A stretch of DNA of 64,000 nt from Gossypium raimondii (lineage: Eukaryota > Streptophyta > Magnoliopsida > Malvales > Malvaceae): positions 4,063,501 to 4,127,500 of the forward strand of contig NC_068577.1 of the NCBI RefSeq assembly GCF_025698545.1. Direction: 5' to 3'. This document shows, in pieces, positions 25,153 through 37,769 of the stretch (position 1 is its first letter; every line of letters starts with the position of its first letter). The position numbers and the translations under genes are program-made. The notes below the pieces were generated by a model. The model saw nothing but the letters and a program-made list of their open reading frames with translations, did not search any database and had not been told where the DNA came from.

Positions 25153-28100
25153 TCAGGAGACAAGGTTGTCACTTAATGACAATGAAGCCAGTTGATCAGC
25201 GGCAGCACCACCAGTTTGCTGCTGCTGAGCCACAGTTCTAAGAACCTCCATTGCTTCAGCAACCTTCGCTTTTAGAGCTTCTGGTGACTCGAGCAAATGC
25301 AAAACCTCGGTCTGATCCATCTCCAGAAGCATCCCTGTAACTTTAGCTGCTGCATCAGGCTCCAGCTGTTCAACTAGGGGATAAAGATTCTCTCCCAGCA
25401 TCTACACATATTCATCCAAAGCAAAAATTTCAGTTAACCAAAATAGTTCAAGCATTTTCAGAAACTTGTAGTGAATCTTTTTAGGAAAGGACTCATTACA
25501 AGGACATCATAGCAATATTTTCTTATGTATCATCAATGCATATAGGAAGGAAATTACATAGAAGTTCACATCTCAATACGGAACTCTATCTTTTCTAATT
25601 ATGGGGTACCTTATTAGGGTATACTCTTCAACAAAATTTTTGTAATTAACGCCTAAAAATTGACTAGAAGGCATTGTATGTGCGACAAGTATAATCTAAA
25701 ATTGGGACAGCACAAGTATGCACAGAAAAGAGTAGACAAAATAAATAAAGCAAAGCGGTGCATACCGTTCTCTGCTGATCTGGTGTAGCATTTGCTAGGG
25801 CTGAGGCCAAGGCTCCTATCGGAATTGGCTGAGAAATTGACGCATCACGCATTGGCATGCCACCCATATCATATGGAACAGAAAGCATGCCTCCAGCAAT
25901 GTTAGGCATTGAAACATCAGGTAGACCACGCCCTGGTGGATAGCGATAGACCCGCCCTCGCGGTAGCATCTGACATTTAAATGAACCATCAGATGAACAA
26001 CTTACAAGATATGAACAAATATATTGAAGATACTACAAAATGGAAGAACTGATGAAACAACCTGCTGCTGCATTAATGGAACTGGTTGCTGACTTTGCTG
26101 ACCAGCCCCAGCCCTTCTGCCACCGGGACGCTGACCCTGTTGGCCTTGTTGAACCATTGGTACAAAGAAATTTGGCATGGGAGCTCCACCAGGCCTCATA
26201 CCAGGGACGAGCTGCTGTTGATACCCAAATCCAGGCTGACAAAAGAAAAAATCATAAACAAAACCAGAAATTTCTAAAGAAGATTTTTACAAATATTATT
26301 TCATTGATTAATCCAGTAGGTTAAAATATACATCCTATGACTAACAGCTCCAAGCAATAAAATTCAAAACAAATAACTACCTGCGGAAACATTGCCGGAG
26401 GTGCTTGACCATAAAATATTTGCTGCCCAAGACCTGGACCACCAGGTGGGTACATTGGCATACGAGGAGCGACTGAAGGTGACATTGTAACTGGTCGCAT
26501 TTGAGAAAATTGAGCCTGTAAAAGACGCAGCGCATGTTTTAGCATGACAAAGAAATTTAAAACCGTTCTTTTGCTCAATTACAGTTTGGTCAAGGCTCAA
26601 AGCAAATATCAACACATACCTGCAACCTGGCTCTCCTATCTTCCTTCCTTTGAGCTGGTGCAACATAGAGAGGTTTGCTGACAACCATTTTGCCATTCAT
26701 CTCTGCAAGCTGTCAAAAAGAACAAAGAAAAACTTATTAGCTGATAATAAGATCACAAGTAGGGGCAGCATTATCAACTTACAGCTCTTGATGCTTCTTC
26801 TGGAGTTGAAAATGCAACAAACCCTGATCCTTTACTTATCCCACTTGGATCTCGCATAACCTGTTACATTAGAATAATAGGGTTCAGCCAACTAATTAAC
26901 AGAATCTATCTAACATTACTAGTCCATAGAACATGCTAACAAACCTTGTATGACGTTATGGTACCATATTGAGAGAATAGCTCTTTAAGTTTTTCATCAC
27001 TTATGCTGTCATCCAAATTCTTAACATACAAGTTTGCTCCTTGAAACTTATCTGCTGCCTCTTTCATTGACTGCTCAAATTGAAGTTTCAGATCCAGCTC
27101 CCTTTCAGATTTCTTTTGCGCTTTCCCAACATACCACTCCTTATCATCAAATTTCTTTCCATTCAGAGACTCCACAGCCCTAGCAGCATCATCTGTGTTC
27201 TCAAAGTTTACAAACCCAAAGCCCTTGGATTTCCCATCCGGTTCTCTCATCACCACAGCACTAGTAATCAGACCAAATTCGCCAAAAATGGTTTTCAAAT
27301 CGTCATCACTTGTGGATTCTGAGAGATTCTTTACATAGACATTGTTAAATTTAACGTTGCTGATAGCACTGTCTCTTTCCTGCTTGCGAACAAAGGGGCC
27401 CACATAGACTTGCTTATCATTCATTAGCATGCCATTCAGCTGCTCTATCGCTTTTTGGGCAGATTCCTCATTGTCAAATTGAACAAAGCCATAACCTTTT
27501 GACTGGCCAGAGGAGTCTGTGGCTACCTTGCAAGAGAGAATGTTCCCAAATGCAGAAAACGTATCATGCAAGGCTTTGTGGTCAATTCCCTTGTCTAAAT
27601 TCTGCCAGATCCAACAAGCATGGCAAACAAACATAAAATAAACCATATAAGATTTCTGAAGCACAGACTTATAAAACAAATCTGCATATATAACCGCATG
27701 ATTGTCAAATTTTCATTACCTTGATAAAAATATTCCCAGCACCACTTTTACGAAGACTAGGGTCTCGATTAGAATACATAATCCTGATAGGCTTTCCATT
27801 CAGAAGAGTGAAGTTCAGAAGGTCCAATGCCCTTGCAGCTGTGCGTAAACAGCAGAAGATGACATTCAGAATGAAGTGCAAACATTTTTTTCCTATCTAG
27901 GGATCAACGCAGTCAAAATATTAATAATGTTCTTTTCAAATAATGTGTATTAATATGCAAAATTGCAACTTGAGTTGGTCTCTACCTTGCTGATAGAGAC
28001 CAACTAGATTGACAATTTACACGGAAGCCTGAGAAGATAATGTATAAGCATTTCTAAGCAAGGATATATTATGTATTGCTCTTTTTCCATTAGGCTAGTA

Positions 28101-29340
28101 TCCTGGATTCTGCTGTTTTATCTTCATAAACTTTCTCCTTTTCTCTCAATATCACAAATACTTTTAACATTACATTTCTTACTTTCTTATCATTCTCTCC
28201 ACCCACTTCAGGGTACCCAAAAAGGCTTGATATGTATTACTGCATGACGTTAGGGTTCTTTTTGGCTAGAAAATAAGTTAATATTAATAAATAAAGAGGC
28301 AGAAATACTTCCTTATCGATTACAACCTCAAAATAGGCTTCATATCCTAGCATGGAACAAAGTCATAAACAAGCAAATAAGTTGTAATCTCCATAACACA
28401 AAAGGGCACCATATCTTAACAAGGAAGATTAACATTAACAGGCACATAATCTGCATTCAGGAATGATAAAACCCAAATATGTATTATACCCTCAACGGAC
28501 TATAGTTCAGATGGCTGATGAATAAGGCTCACTTGGTATAAAACAAGGCTACATCACACAAATTTCCTGGCTGCTTGATACATGGGAATTCAAGACAAGG
28601 TCAGACCAAATGCGTTTGCTATATTCTTTTTAACAAAATCGAGAGTTATCATATTAAGAAGAAGATCATCAATCAAAATGCATGTGAAGAACAACCTTTA
28701 GAGAACACACTCAAAACCTACATCTTCATTTCCTGCCAAAATCAACTTGATAATACAGATGTAGCACTAGAAACAGTTTACTGTAAGATAGATATCATAA
28801 TACAGCAAAAGGCAAATTAAGTATAAAAATCTATACAAAATCCTTAATATGCAGGGCACCTTAACACCATAACTATTCTACTGTCTGTACCAACATCATA
28901 CATTTGTTACTAAGTAAATGAAATAGCCAGGCTAAAACTTTAATCTGTAATCATCTTTTTAGAAGAATCTTATATTTACATCACCATTCAAATGCTAATC
29001 AAAGCAAGAATCCATTATTTAAAAAATGCAAATAAACCATTAGCAACAGAAACAAGAAAAAGAAAAAAAAAACTAAAACTGAGAAATCTGAAATGTTACC
29101 ATCTTGTGGATTTCCATAATTGACATAACCATAACCAAGAGACCTCCGGGTTGACAAGTCCTTGCAAACCCGAACCGTAAGCACTGGACCCACGTGGGCA
29201 AAGTAATCATAAAGCTGAGCTTCCGTCACACTTGAATCCAGATCCCCAACATAAAGCGACGTCGGTACAAACTGGTTATTCCCTCCTCCAGCTCCATTGT
29301 TAACACTCCCATTTTGCCCCTGGACTTGAATCTGCGCCAT
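25153..29340 (-). CDS. PAB8: Cytoplasmic poly(A)-binding protein (PAB2/PAB8 type)
   Basis: Nine coding exons on the minus strand: 29100-29340, 27720-27838, 26945-27601, 26783-26860, 26620-26709, 26381-26515, 26062-26235, 25766-25969 and 25153-25401. All keep phase, giving 648 aa. Four RRMs follow in order at about residues 28-106, 116-193, 206-283 and 309-386. Their RNP motifs are [45 protein letters not shown] and [16 protein letters not shown] Pro/Gln/Met/Gly-rich linker (about 396-565) leads to the C-terminal MLLE domain with KVTGMLLE. The protein binds mRNA poly(A) tails and links them to eIF4G and PAM2 proteins. The start MAQIQVQGQ is family-like. Wording is nearest Arabidopsis PAB8 as I recall it; PAB2 or PAB4 remain possible. 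Intron 1 is unusually long at 1.26 kb. Confidence 0.95.
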
Positions 29341-29760
29341 CTCTCTAAACAGAACAGCTAAAACCCACAAAAAAAAACCTTTTTTTTACAGATTTCTTTT
29401 TTTTTCTCTGTTTTTTTTTTTTGGGTTTTCTTTTTCTTCCCTCTCCTCTTGTTATTAATCAATAAAACCTAGAGAAGATAATAAATGAAACAAACTAAAA
29501 TCCCAAGTGCGTTCGATAAACCTTACTAAAGTAGCAAACTTTCTTGTCTTTTGTGAATATTTCTCTCTTTTTTTTTGGCTTTTTTTTTTAATGGAGGAGA
29601 GGGAAGGGTGGAGGAAGAAATGGGTATTTACCGCCGGCTTAGAGAATACGGCGGCGCCTGAGATAAATAAAAAAGGATAGATTTTTGAAGGAGAAGGAGA
29701 AGTAGCAGCTACCACAATACACAACTGAAACAAAGGGTTATAATATAAGTTGGAAGTTTT
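29341..29760 (-). promoter_or_regulatory. PABP 5' UTR/promoter with oligo(A) tracts
   Basis: In the mRNA sense, runs of 8, 9 and 12 adenines (29380-29387, 29397-29405 and 29411-29422), plus shorter A-rich words to about 29448, lie 40-110 nt before the ATG. A 5' UTR intron ending at GGGTTTTAG just before the start is possible, in which case the tracts would be intronic. No other gene is seen to 29760. Confidence 0.5.
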
Positions 29761-30097
29761 CTTTATTTTTCTCTAAAATAAACCCTAAGATGGATCATAG
29801 GAGGAGGAGGAAATCTCCGCCGTTGGATTAGGTTTTGGACTGCTTCTTTGTGGGGCCTCAGCTCGCAGATGACGAGGTTAAAGAAAAGCCTGCTAACGGT
29901 AGATTCTTGGTGGAGGTGAATCATGTGCAGTAATAATCTTAATATTTTATTATACCCATGCACACTACTGTTTGCGAAATCTAAAAATGTATTATATAAT
30001 TTCTCCGGAAATTTTATACAATGTATTATATTATATTAATTTGCGTAAAATACACTTACATCATTTAACTATTAATAAATTTACACTTTGCTTACTT
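29761..30097. other. AT-rich intergenic DNA
   Basis: Upstream flank of the PABP gene. No gene, RNA or repeat boundary is supported. Confidence 0.5.
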
Positions 30098-30645
30098 AGG
30101 TGCTCATGGGCCAAGTTGGGTTAGCTTCGTTTCGGTTCTAAGTATAATATTTATATATTTTATGTTTGTCTAAGCTCGACCTAACATGAAATGTGTCTAA
30201 AATTTTGTCCAAACCAACCCATATTTGAAAAAACTAACTCAAACTCATTTTAGCTTTTCTCATATTATTTTAAATTTTTTTAAAAATATTTATATTATAT
30301 TATTTTAATATTTAATAATTTTATTTTTTATTAAAATTTTTATATAGTCATCTTAATATTATTTTAATGTTTACAATTACATTAAAGTAATATTATATAT
30401 TTAGTATAGATTTATTTTTTTAATGCGTTATAAATTACATAATTTATAAAGATAACATAATATAAAGTATCATAAACTTAAAAACTAGACGGGTCAGGTC
30501 GAGATCGGGCCTTGAATGTTCGAGCTCGAGTGTGACCCATATTTTAAATGGGTTTAATTTTTTTTCTCAAAATCCTAATTTGTTTACCCAAACCAATCAT
30601 TTGACCTGGATGAGTAGCCCGATCCATGAATAGGTCTAAACTTAA
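30098..30645. mobile_element. MITE-like element with imperfect terminal inverted repeats
   Basis: The left end (cttaggtgctcatgggccaa) and the inverted right end (tagacctattcatggatcgg) match imperfectly over about 20 bp. The interior is AT-rich with 'gggtcaggtcg' and 'gacccat' words on either side. This looks like the 'gcccatgagcacc' type of repeat common in plant intergenic DNA. It has no coding capacity. Limits and superfamily are uncertain. Confidence 0.4.
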
Positions 30646-32084
30646 CTTCAAAAAAGTTACAAAATCACTTAAATATTTAAAATTTTTCATTTAAATTATT
30701 GGAAAAATATTTTGGGTTTTTTTATCCTCGAATGAATTAACTTAAATTATTTTATTTTAAATTTTTGTAGGAGTTCTTAATCAAGTACTAGATTATAATT
30801 TTTTATAAAATTTAAAATCTAAAAATAACTATAAAGTTAAAATAGGTGCATTTAATAAATATTTTGCGATTGAATATATAAAAAAGAAGAAGAAGAAGAA
30901 AAACTCATCTCACCTAAAACCCTATTTTTCAAAAACTTGATAAGTCCCGAATGGATCAAAACTCCATTTTTTTCACCTCTAATCAAAACCGATGTTGATC
31001 TCAGCAAAGCTTGAACCCTAAATTTTAAAATGTGAATACAAAGTGAAAATTGGGATAATTTCTTCCTTAAGTGATCCAAGGGTGCATGGGGGCAGTATGT
31101 GTCCACCATGCAACATTGATTTCAATGAAGCTCTTTTTTTTAAAAAAAAAAACAAACAATGGTTTATTGTAATATAGGATTAAGATGATGAATAAGCAAC
31201 GGGTTTACATTAATTATTTTTCTAAGTCTCACAATCAAATAAAATTACGAGAATTTAAATTGGATCTAATCAATTTATTTTTTTGGTAAAAAAGGAAGTA
31301 GCAGAAATCAACTACATCAACATAATTTTATCGAAAATTTTTTATAATTTCGAATTGTCGAAGATCAACCAACAACAATATCGAAAGAGATTAAAAAGAG
31401 CTATTTTGTTGTAATTAACAATCATCATGCAATTTTACAAAGGGGATTGAAAATCACAAGCACCAAAGTCGACTTACAATCTCTTCATCTTTGATTACCC
31501 ATATAGTTACACTCACCAATTCAACATCTGTGGCTGAAGGAGGTTTAGGGTTATAATTAGTTTTTCTTTTAAAGGTTTGATTCACGATTTCACCATACCT
31601 GTTTTCTCACTTAATATTTCCAACTTTTTTTTTTTTTTACTTTTCAATTTGGTACTTAAAATAAGCCTATGTTATATTTTTAATTTATTTTTTGTCAGAT
31701 CTTAAAAAATTATAACCAATCACAAAGTGTCATATGGTATCTTTATGTAAAAAAATACTTTATTAAATGTATATACACATTAAAAATATAAAATGGAAAT
31801 AAATATATAAAATATTCAAAATATTCATAAAATCTAAATATATATAATATAAAATTTTATTAAAAATTAAAAAGATTTTAGTTGAAATTAATAATATTAT
31901 TACAATAAAATGTAAAAATGTTAAAAATATTTTTATAAAATTATAAATTTCTAAAAGGTATTTAGATTTCAAATTTTTTTTTGCAATGATTTGAAATTTA
32001 AATACTTTTTAATTTTTATAACATTTTTAACTTTTATATTTATTTTCACTTATTTTTAATTTAATAAGGCAAGTGTCTTTGAGT
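30646..32084. other. AT-rich intergenic DNA, no gene seen
   Basis: The stretch is long and very AT-rich. Short minus-strand open frames at about 30850-31110 and 31760-31970 have no recognisable motif and biased, low-complexity composition, so they are not called. Confidence 0.5.
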
Positions 32085-32252
32085 TGGAATTGTGGCATGA
32101 GAAAATTGGCCATGTGCATTACAAAGGACTTCAAAGATTGATCAAGTTCGAGGCTGTCAACGGTATTCCTAAATTGAATGGTGATGTCCCTAAAATCTAC
32201 AGCAATTGCTTGAATGGTAAGCAACATAGAGAGAAACATTAGAGAGTCTCTT
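32085..32252 (+). pseudogene. Fragment of a copia GAG-pre-integrase region
   Basis: About 50 codons read ELWHEKIGHVHYKGLQRL and continue to CLNGKQHRE, the pre-integrase H-H-C-C module of Ty1/copia polyproteins with the first Cys read as Ser. No flanking element parts are recognised. It ends abruptly where a TGTAACACC LTR start begins at 32253. Confidence 0.7.
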
Positions 32253-32277
32253 TGTAACACCCCCTTACCTGTCCTAA

Positions 32278-32549
32278 CAGTGGCGAAGCTAGAAAATTTT
32301 TTTGGCAGGGGGTGAAATTAAATTGTATATTTTTAAGATAGAAAAAATACAATTTTACTATTTTAATAGTCTATATCTTTATAATTTTTAAAGGATTAAA
32401 TCAAATTTTTATTATTTTTGGGGAGGGACCAAAGTACAATTTTACCATTACTAATTTAAAATTTTATAAATTATAAAGAGCCTAAATAAAAAATTTTCCA
32501 TTTTAGGGGGGGCCAGGGCCCCAGCTAGCCCCCCTTGGCTCCGCCACTG
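32278..32549. mobile_element. hAT-like MITE (272 bp)
   Basis: The termini CAGTGGCGAAGCTAG and the inverted CAGTGGCGGAGCCAAG match over about 13 of 15 bp. The flanks TGTCCTAA and TGTCTCGA are 8 bp long and agree at 5 of 8 positions, as expected for a decayed 8-bp hAT duplication. The interior is AT-rich without coding capacity. It lies 25 bp inside LTR-A. Confidence 0.7.
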
Positions 32550-32914
32550 TGTCTCGACATACTGTATGAATGAAAGGTGTTATCGGAGCGCTAACATGGC
32601 AAATACCTTTGATTTATTCAAGAAATTTTAAACTTAAAAATATTTTTGTAAAATTTTAGAAAATATTTAAATTATATCCAAAATTAGTTCTATACTCTTC
32701 AAAACAAAGTTCAAAAATCTTATAAAGCGCATTTGAAAGGAAAAAATTAAGTAATTTGCAAAATATGAGAATATTACTTAATTTATTAAATGTTACTCAA
32801 ATCCTTAAGGGATTTTTAAGAAATTAAATAATATCATCGTCAAGTTATCGCTCAAGCGATCAAAGCTCTTGCCAAAGTGATGCTAAAGTTAATAGGGTTT
32901 TTTCACTAATGAGT

Positions 32915-33006
32915 CGCCTAGGTGGCATAACCCACCACCTAGGCAATAGTAACTAAAAGTGTTTTTTCGATCCACCTAGGCGGCATAAGCTGCCACTTAG
33001 GCGATA
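32915..33006. repeat. Paired CCTAGG-centred hairpins in LTR-A
   Basis: Two adjacent imperfect inverted repeats, cgcctaggtgg/ccacctaggca (32915-32946) and ccacctaggcggc/tgccacttaggcg (32972-33005), are separated by about 25 bp. Each could form a stem of about 10-12 bp with a short loop. Confidence 0.6.
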
Positions 33007-33894
33007 CTATAACTATTCACAATTTTACACATTCATAAATTTTAACTACTTTCTAAAGCCTTCAACCTCTACATCATAACCCAATTTGAAGTTCTATTTG
33101 ACATATGAAACAAGCATTATATACATTGATGCCCTAAGTACATGCCACAATACATAAATACATAAATTTCATACTCTTGTAGTCTTGACGGTAGTGTGAT
33201 GCTTCTTAAAGAGAGAGATGACTTCAATGGTCTGAAAGTGCAATCTTCGTGCAAAAACAACAACGCATAAACATATATATATACATATGCTTAGTAAGCT
33301 CAAAAGAAAAATACTTTACTTACCTTGCCTCACAAAGGCCTTACCAACTAAATGCTCAACAAACATATAACTAATTCATACATAGAACATAACAAGATAA
33401 GTAACATTAGATTAACTAATAATTTGAAGCAAATGATATATATTATTGCCACTATTAAATCATTCACAAATTAGTTAAATTTCATTTTTTTTCTTATCAA
33501 CAAGTATTGAAATTATGCTCACTGTAATTTCGGTAAAATAGGACTTAAACACTATGGGATTCCATACACACCAATAAACTAAGAATATAAGGCCTAAAGG
33601 CAACATAACTCTAGTATAACGTATAAACCCAATGGTTGGCTACAAATGCTCAACCAATGTATAATTACTATAACACTCCTAATCCCTATCCATCGTCGGA
33701 ACAGGGTCACGGAGTATTACCGGAGTTTACAAATCAATTACAGAAAAATTTATATCATTTACTATTCATATCTGAAATCATTCATATTGTACCTTTAATA
33801 GGCCCTCGAGGCCCAAAATATGCATTTAGATCAAATAGGGACTAAACCAAAAACTCAGAGAATATTTCGCAAAATTTCAAAATTTTTCTTAGGT

Positions 33895-34330
33895 GCAGGG
33901 GACACACGCCCGTATGGCTAGGCCGTGTGGCTCACACGGCCAAGTGACACACCCATGTCCCAAATCGTGTGGGCATTCGATGTAAGGCACACGGTCGTGT
34001 CCCAGTTCGTGTCCATACCCGTACAACTCTCTAACTTGGGTCACACGATCATCCACACGATCGTGTGCTAGGCCGTGTGGACAATTTAATTTTTGAAAAT
34101 TAGGTGCAGGGGTCACACGGACAAGTCATGCGCCCGTGTGCTAGGCCGTGTGTCACATACGGTTATGGCACACGTTCATGTCTCTGCCAGTGTGAAAATA
34201 CCTGGGCATTCTGTTTCTCAATTTCAAAGATGCATGGGGACACACGGCCAAACCACACGCCCGTGCACATGACCGTGTGTCACACACGATTGAGACACAC
34301 GCCCGTGTGTCTACCCGTGTGGACGAAAAT
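33895..34330. repeat. CACACGG/CCGTGTG palindromic word array
   Basis: More than fifteen copies of CACACGG, CGTGTG or close variants, often as CACACGCCCGTGTG or GGCCGTGTG, are packed into about 430 bp of LTR-B. Two sub-blocks begin with the same word 'ttaggtgcagggg' (near 33890 and 34100), so part of the array arose by duplication. The open frames here are artefacts of the repeats. Confidence 0.8.
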
Positions 34331-35038
34331 AGGTCATTTTCAAGGCCACTTTTCTCACCTAAATTTTCCTTCAACCTACAACAACACTTGAATACATTCT
34401 TCACCAACCAATTCAAGACATTAGAACTAAGCCAAAAACCATTCTTATGCATGATATATCATCACATGTATTTTAAGTATTCAAACTTACCTATTTGTAT
34501 AATCATATAAGTTTACCAAAATTCAATCTATCATACCAAGCACATATTTATTAAACATGATATAACCTCCTATATCAAACATACCATCACTAGCCATTCC
34601 AATGGCTAGTTACAACCAACTATATATATATGCCATCATTGGCCAACTTAATCTATACATGCCATTATACCAAAATAAGTTTGCTATTTATACCAAAACG
34701 AGCTGAAGGATAGTGTGATGTTGCTCTAACAACGTCCAACCTTTACAAGCTTCCAAGTACTATAAAATAGAGAAAAGAAAACTGAGTAAGCATTTAATGC
34801 TTAGTAAGTTCGTCTAACAAGAATTTAACTTACCAATCATGTTCATTTAAAAAAAAAGCATACATAACACACATATACATCTTTATCAAACATGTTAGTA
34901 TTGTAATTTATATAGATACCAAGAAATATAGATGAGCTCATCAATATTCCATTTCCATATAGATACATTTATAACTTCTAGTTTCCAATGAACATGTACA
35001 TATCACATTTTTTTATATCAAGTATTTCTCATAGTCAC

Positions 35039-36405
35039 TGTTGACACCATTTTTTTGATAAAACGGGGTCGACTTGGGTTTTGAAAAATGAAATCGAATG
35101 TGGGAGTCGCCACCAATCTTTTTTGATGAGGTGTGATCGGATCACCTTGAAAAGCGGTTGTTTTTAATAAACGATTTAATTTTATTAAAACAACGATTTT
35201 GGTCCACGAAATTCAGGAAGACGGGTTCAGGAGTCGGTTACGTACGAGGAAGGATTAGCACCCTTGTAACGCCCAAAAATTGGTATCTAGTTGATTAGTT
35301 AATGTCTTAATGTCGAAAATTGAACGCTTTAAAGAGATTTAAAGTACGATCCTTAAAAAACTCGAATGACATGGATTAAGATATAAGAGGATATTTGGCT
35401 ATTTGGTCCAACGAGAAATCGAAGCCCAGCACATTAAGGCACGTTTTCTCGAATTTCCAAATGCAAAACATTGCCTTATTTTGAAACTTTTAAGAGGATA
35501 TTTGGCTATTTTGTCGAACGAAAAAAAATCGAAACCCAACACATTAAGGCACGCTTTCTCGAATCCACAAATGCAAAATATTGCCTTTATTATTTTTTAG
35601 AAATCCTCATCTCGAGAAAACGACGTGTCATATCCAATGCGTTAGGACACAACGTATCGAATTCCCGATACGAGAATAAATGCCGAAAATTTACTTATTC
35701 AAAAGATATTTAGCCATCTCGGGTTAAAAAAGGGGTCATGCCCAGTAAGTTAGGACACGATCTTTTCTTAATTCCCGAGATTGTTTAAAAACTTTGAGTT
35801 TAAAAAAATTTCGTGTATTTAGATTTATTGCGAAAATTGAAACCTAGTAAGTTAGGGTACGACTTTCTCGAATCTAAACACGAGGTTTTGCTTATTCAAA
35901 AATCATGATTCGTCGAATTAATCTAACTCGAAATGGTAGAAATGAAACCGATGTTAATATGCGTACAAAACAATATTGGATACGATGGTGTAATAGAAAT
36001 ACAAACAATAACAACGAAAATAAAATAAATAAAAAGGACGAATCGATATCGTACAAAATAACAAGTATATAAGCAAATAAAATTAAAACATTCTTTCAAA
36101 ATAATAATGAAAATGTAAATAAATAAAATAAATAAAATTATAAAATTATAAAATTATAAAATGTACAATGATATATATGTATGTGTGTATATACATAAAA
36201 TATGAAGGATGTATGTAGGTATGCATATTTTAAAATTATGAAACAAAAATATATGTAAGTATGTATATGTACATATATATGTATATGAATTAAAATATGT
36301 AGATATATATATATATACGTATATATATGTATGTAGAAAATATGAATCATAAAAATATATATTTATAACATATAAAAATATGCACGTATATATATATTAT
36401 AAAAA

Positions 36406-36441
<36 letters not shown>

Positions 36442-37628
36442 CAAAACTTGGAATCAAAAGATGCCCATGGATACATAGCAATAATAATAATAATAATAAT
36501 AATAATATAATTTATTACTTTTAATAATAATATAACCAAAATGTAAACAGAGGGCTAAATTGAATAAAAAATAAAATTTGGGGATAAATCGCAAATAAAT
36601 TAAAGGAGACGGACCCCATTGAATGCGCGAATAACAAGGAGGGACCAAATGGGAAATAATCTCGTCCCTCAAAAACGCATAGCTTCAAGGTGGATCAGAT
36701 TGAAATATGAAAGAAATTCCAGGGCCAAATTAAAAACTAAAAGAAACTTAATTGCAAAATAATTAAAAAGCGGAAGGGCTGAAAGCGCAAATAGACCCTT
36801 TCGCAAAAACACGCGGATCCTTGGCGAAGCGGGTCGAGTCGAATTGGGTCAAGCCAAAACGACATAGTTTTGGTGCCTGAAAGGTCTGCCTAAAACGGCG
36901 TCGTTTTGGGGGCCTATTTAAGCCCAAATTTTTTTAAAAAAATCATTTCTGCCACTTTTCTAAAAAAACTCAAAACCCTTCCCTTTTTTCTCTCAAACCT
37001 CCTTCCCCTTCTCCACAAATTCGGCCGAGGGCCACCGCGCCTTCCGTCGGATCTCCGGGCCGACGAGTGAAAATTTCTCTCTTTTTTGGCGATCGAAAAA
37101 CCGGTGAGCCCCCTTTCTTTTTTTTATATATTATATATGTATTCGTATAAAAGAGAAAAAAAATTCGCAAAAGGAAAATAAAAATAAAATAGAGCCACCT
37201 TTAGGCCTCCGATTTGATTTCTCTTTTTTCTTCTTTTTTTTGCTTGTATGTTGTGAATCTTTTTTTTTATTTCTCCAAATTTCTGAAAAAGGAGGAGAAC
37301 CCCCATTACAAATCGGTTGTGGCTTTTTATAGCCCCTTACAACACTTTTTTATCTATTTTCTAATGTTTCTCTTGCATGCTTGTTCTTCCTTGCAAGGAG
37401 TGGTTGGTCGGTGGCAGGGGAGTTGGTGGCTACGACGGTGACAGTGCAAGTGGATGACCCTAGGTGCGGCGCACCTAGGGTTAGGTGGCTGCTGATTTTT
37501 TCTTTTTTCTTTTTCTGAAAATGGCTAGGGTTAGGTAAATTGGGCCTATTGGGTTTGGGTAGTTGGTTATTGGGTAGGTTTTAAATGGGTTTTATTTATA
37601 ATGGGCCTCGGGCAAATTGGGCTGTATA
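35039..37628 (-). repeat. Tat-like element L1 (3' LTR, 2590 bp)
   Basis: On the plus strand it begins TGTTGACACC and ends GGGCTGTATA, where the right-hand copy ends GGGCTGTACA. It contains an (AT)n run at about 36406-36440, (ATA)n near 36480, and paired AAACG-type palindromes at 36856 and 36892. All open frames inside are non-coding repeat shadows. Confidence 0.9.
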
Positions 37629-37642
37629 GCTGCCCCTCTTTG
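37629..37642 (-). other. Polypurine tract of the Tat-like element
   Basis: On the minus strand CAAAGAGGGGCAGC abuts the left LTR. Its position fixes the left LTR as the 3' LTR of a minus-oriented element. Confidence 0.75.
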
Positions 37643-37769
37643 CTCGTTGTCGTGTAATGATAACAAAGCAAAGACTAAGAAAGACCAATTTTGCCCGGTC
37701 TCGCTGAGTCTCGACTTCTTCTAACGCTTCTCTTTTCAAGTAGCTTTATTCCAGTCCACTATATCTTGT

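Noticed and set aside
27080-27322. 80-codon frame antisense to PABP exon 3
   Set aside because: It is a shadow of the RRM-coding exon.
30852-31109. 85-codon minus-strand frame
   Set aside because: It has no recognisable motif, is Ser-rich from a GAA/TTC repeat and AT-rich around, and shows no promoter or splice support.
33889-34510. Several open frames on both strands (60-100 codons)
   Set aside because: They arise from the CACACGG/CCGTGTG word array, which avoids stops in several frames. No protein motif is seen.
36138-36672. Tyr/Ile-rich minus-strand open frames in L1, with equivalents in L2 and L3
   Set aside because: They translate (AT)n and (ATA)n microsatellites of the LTR.
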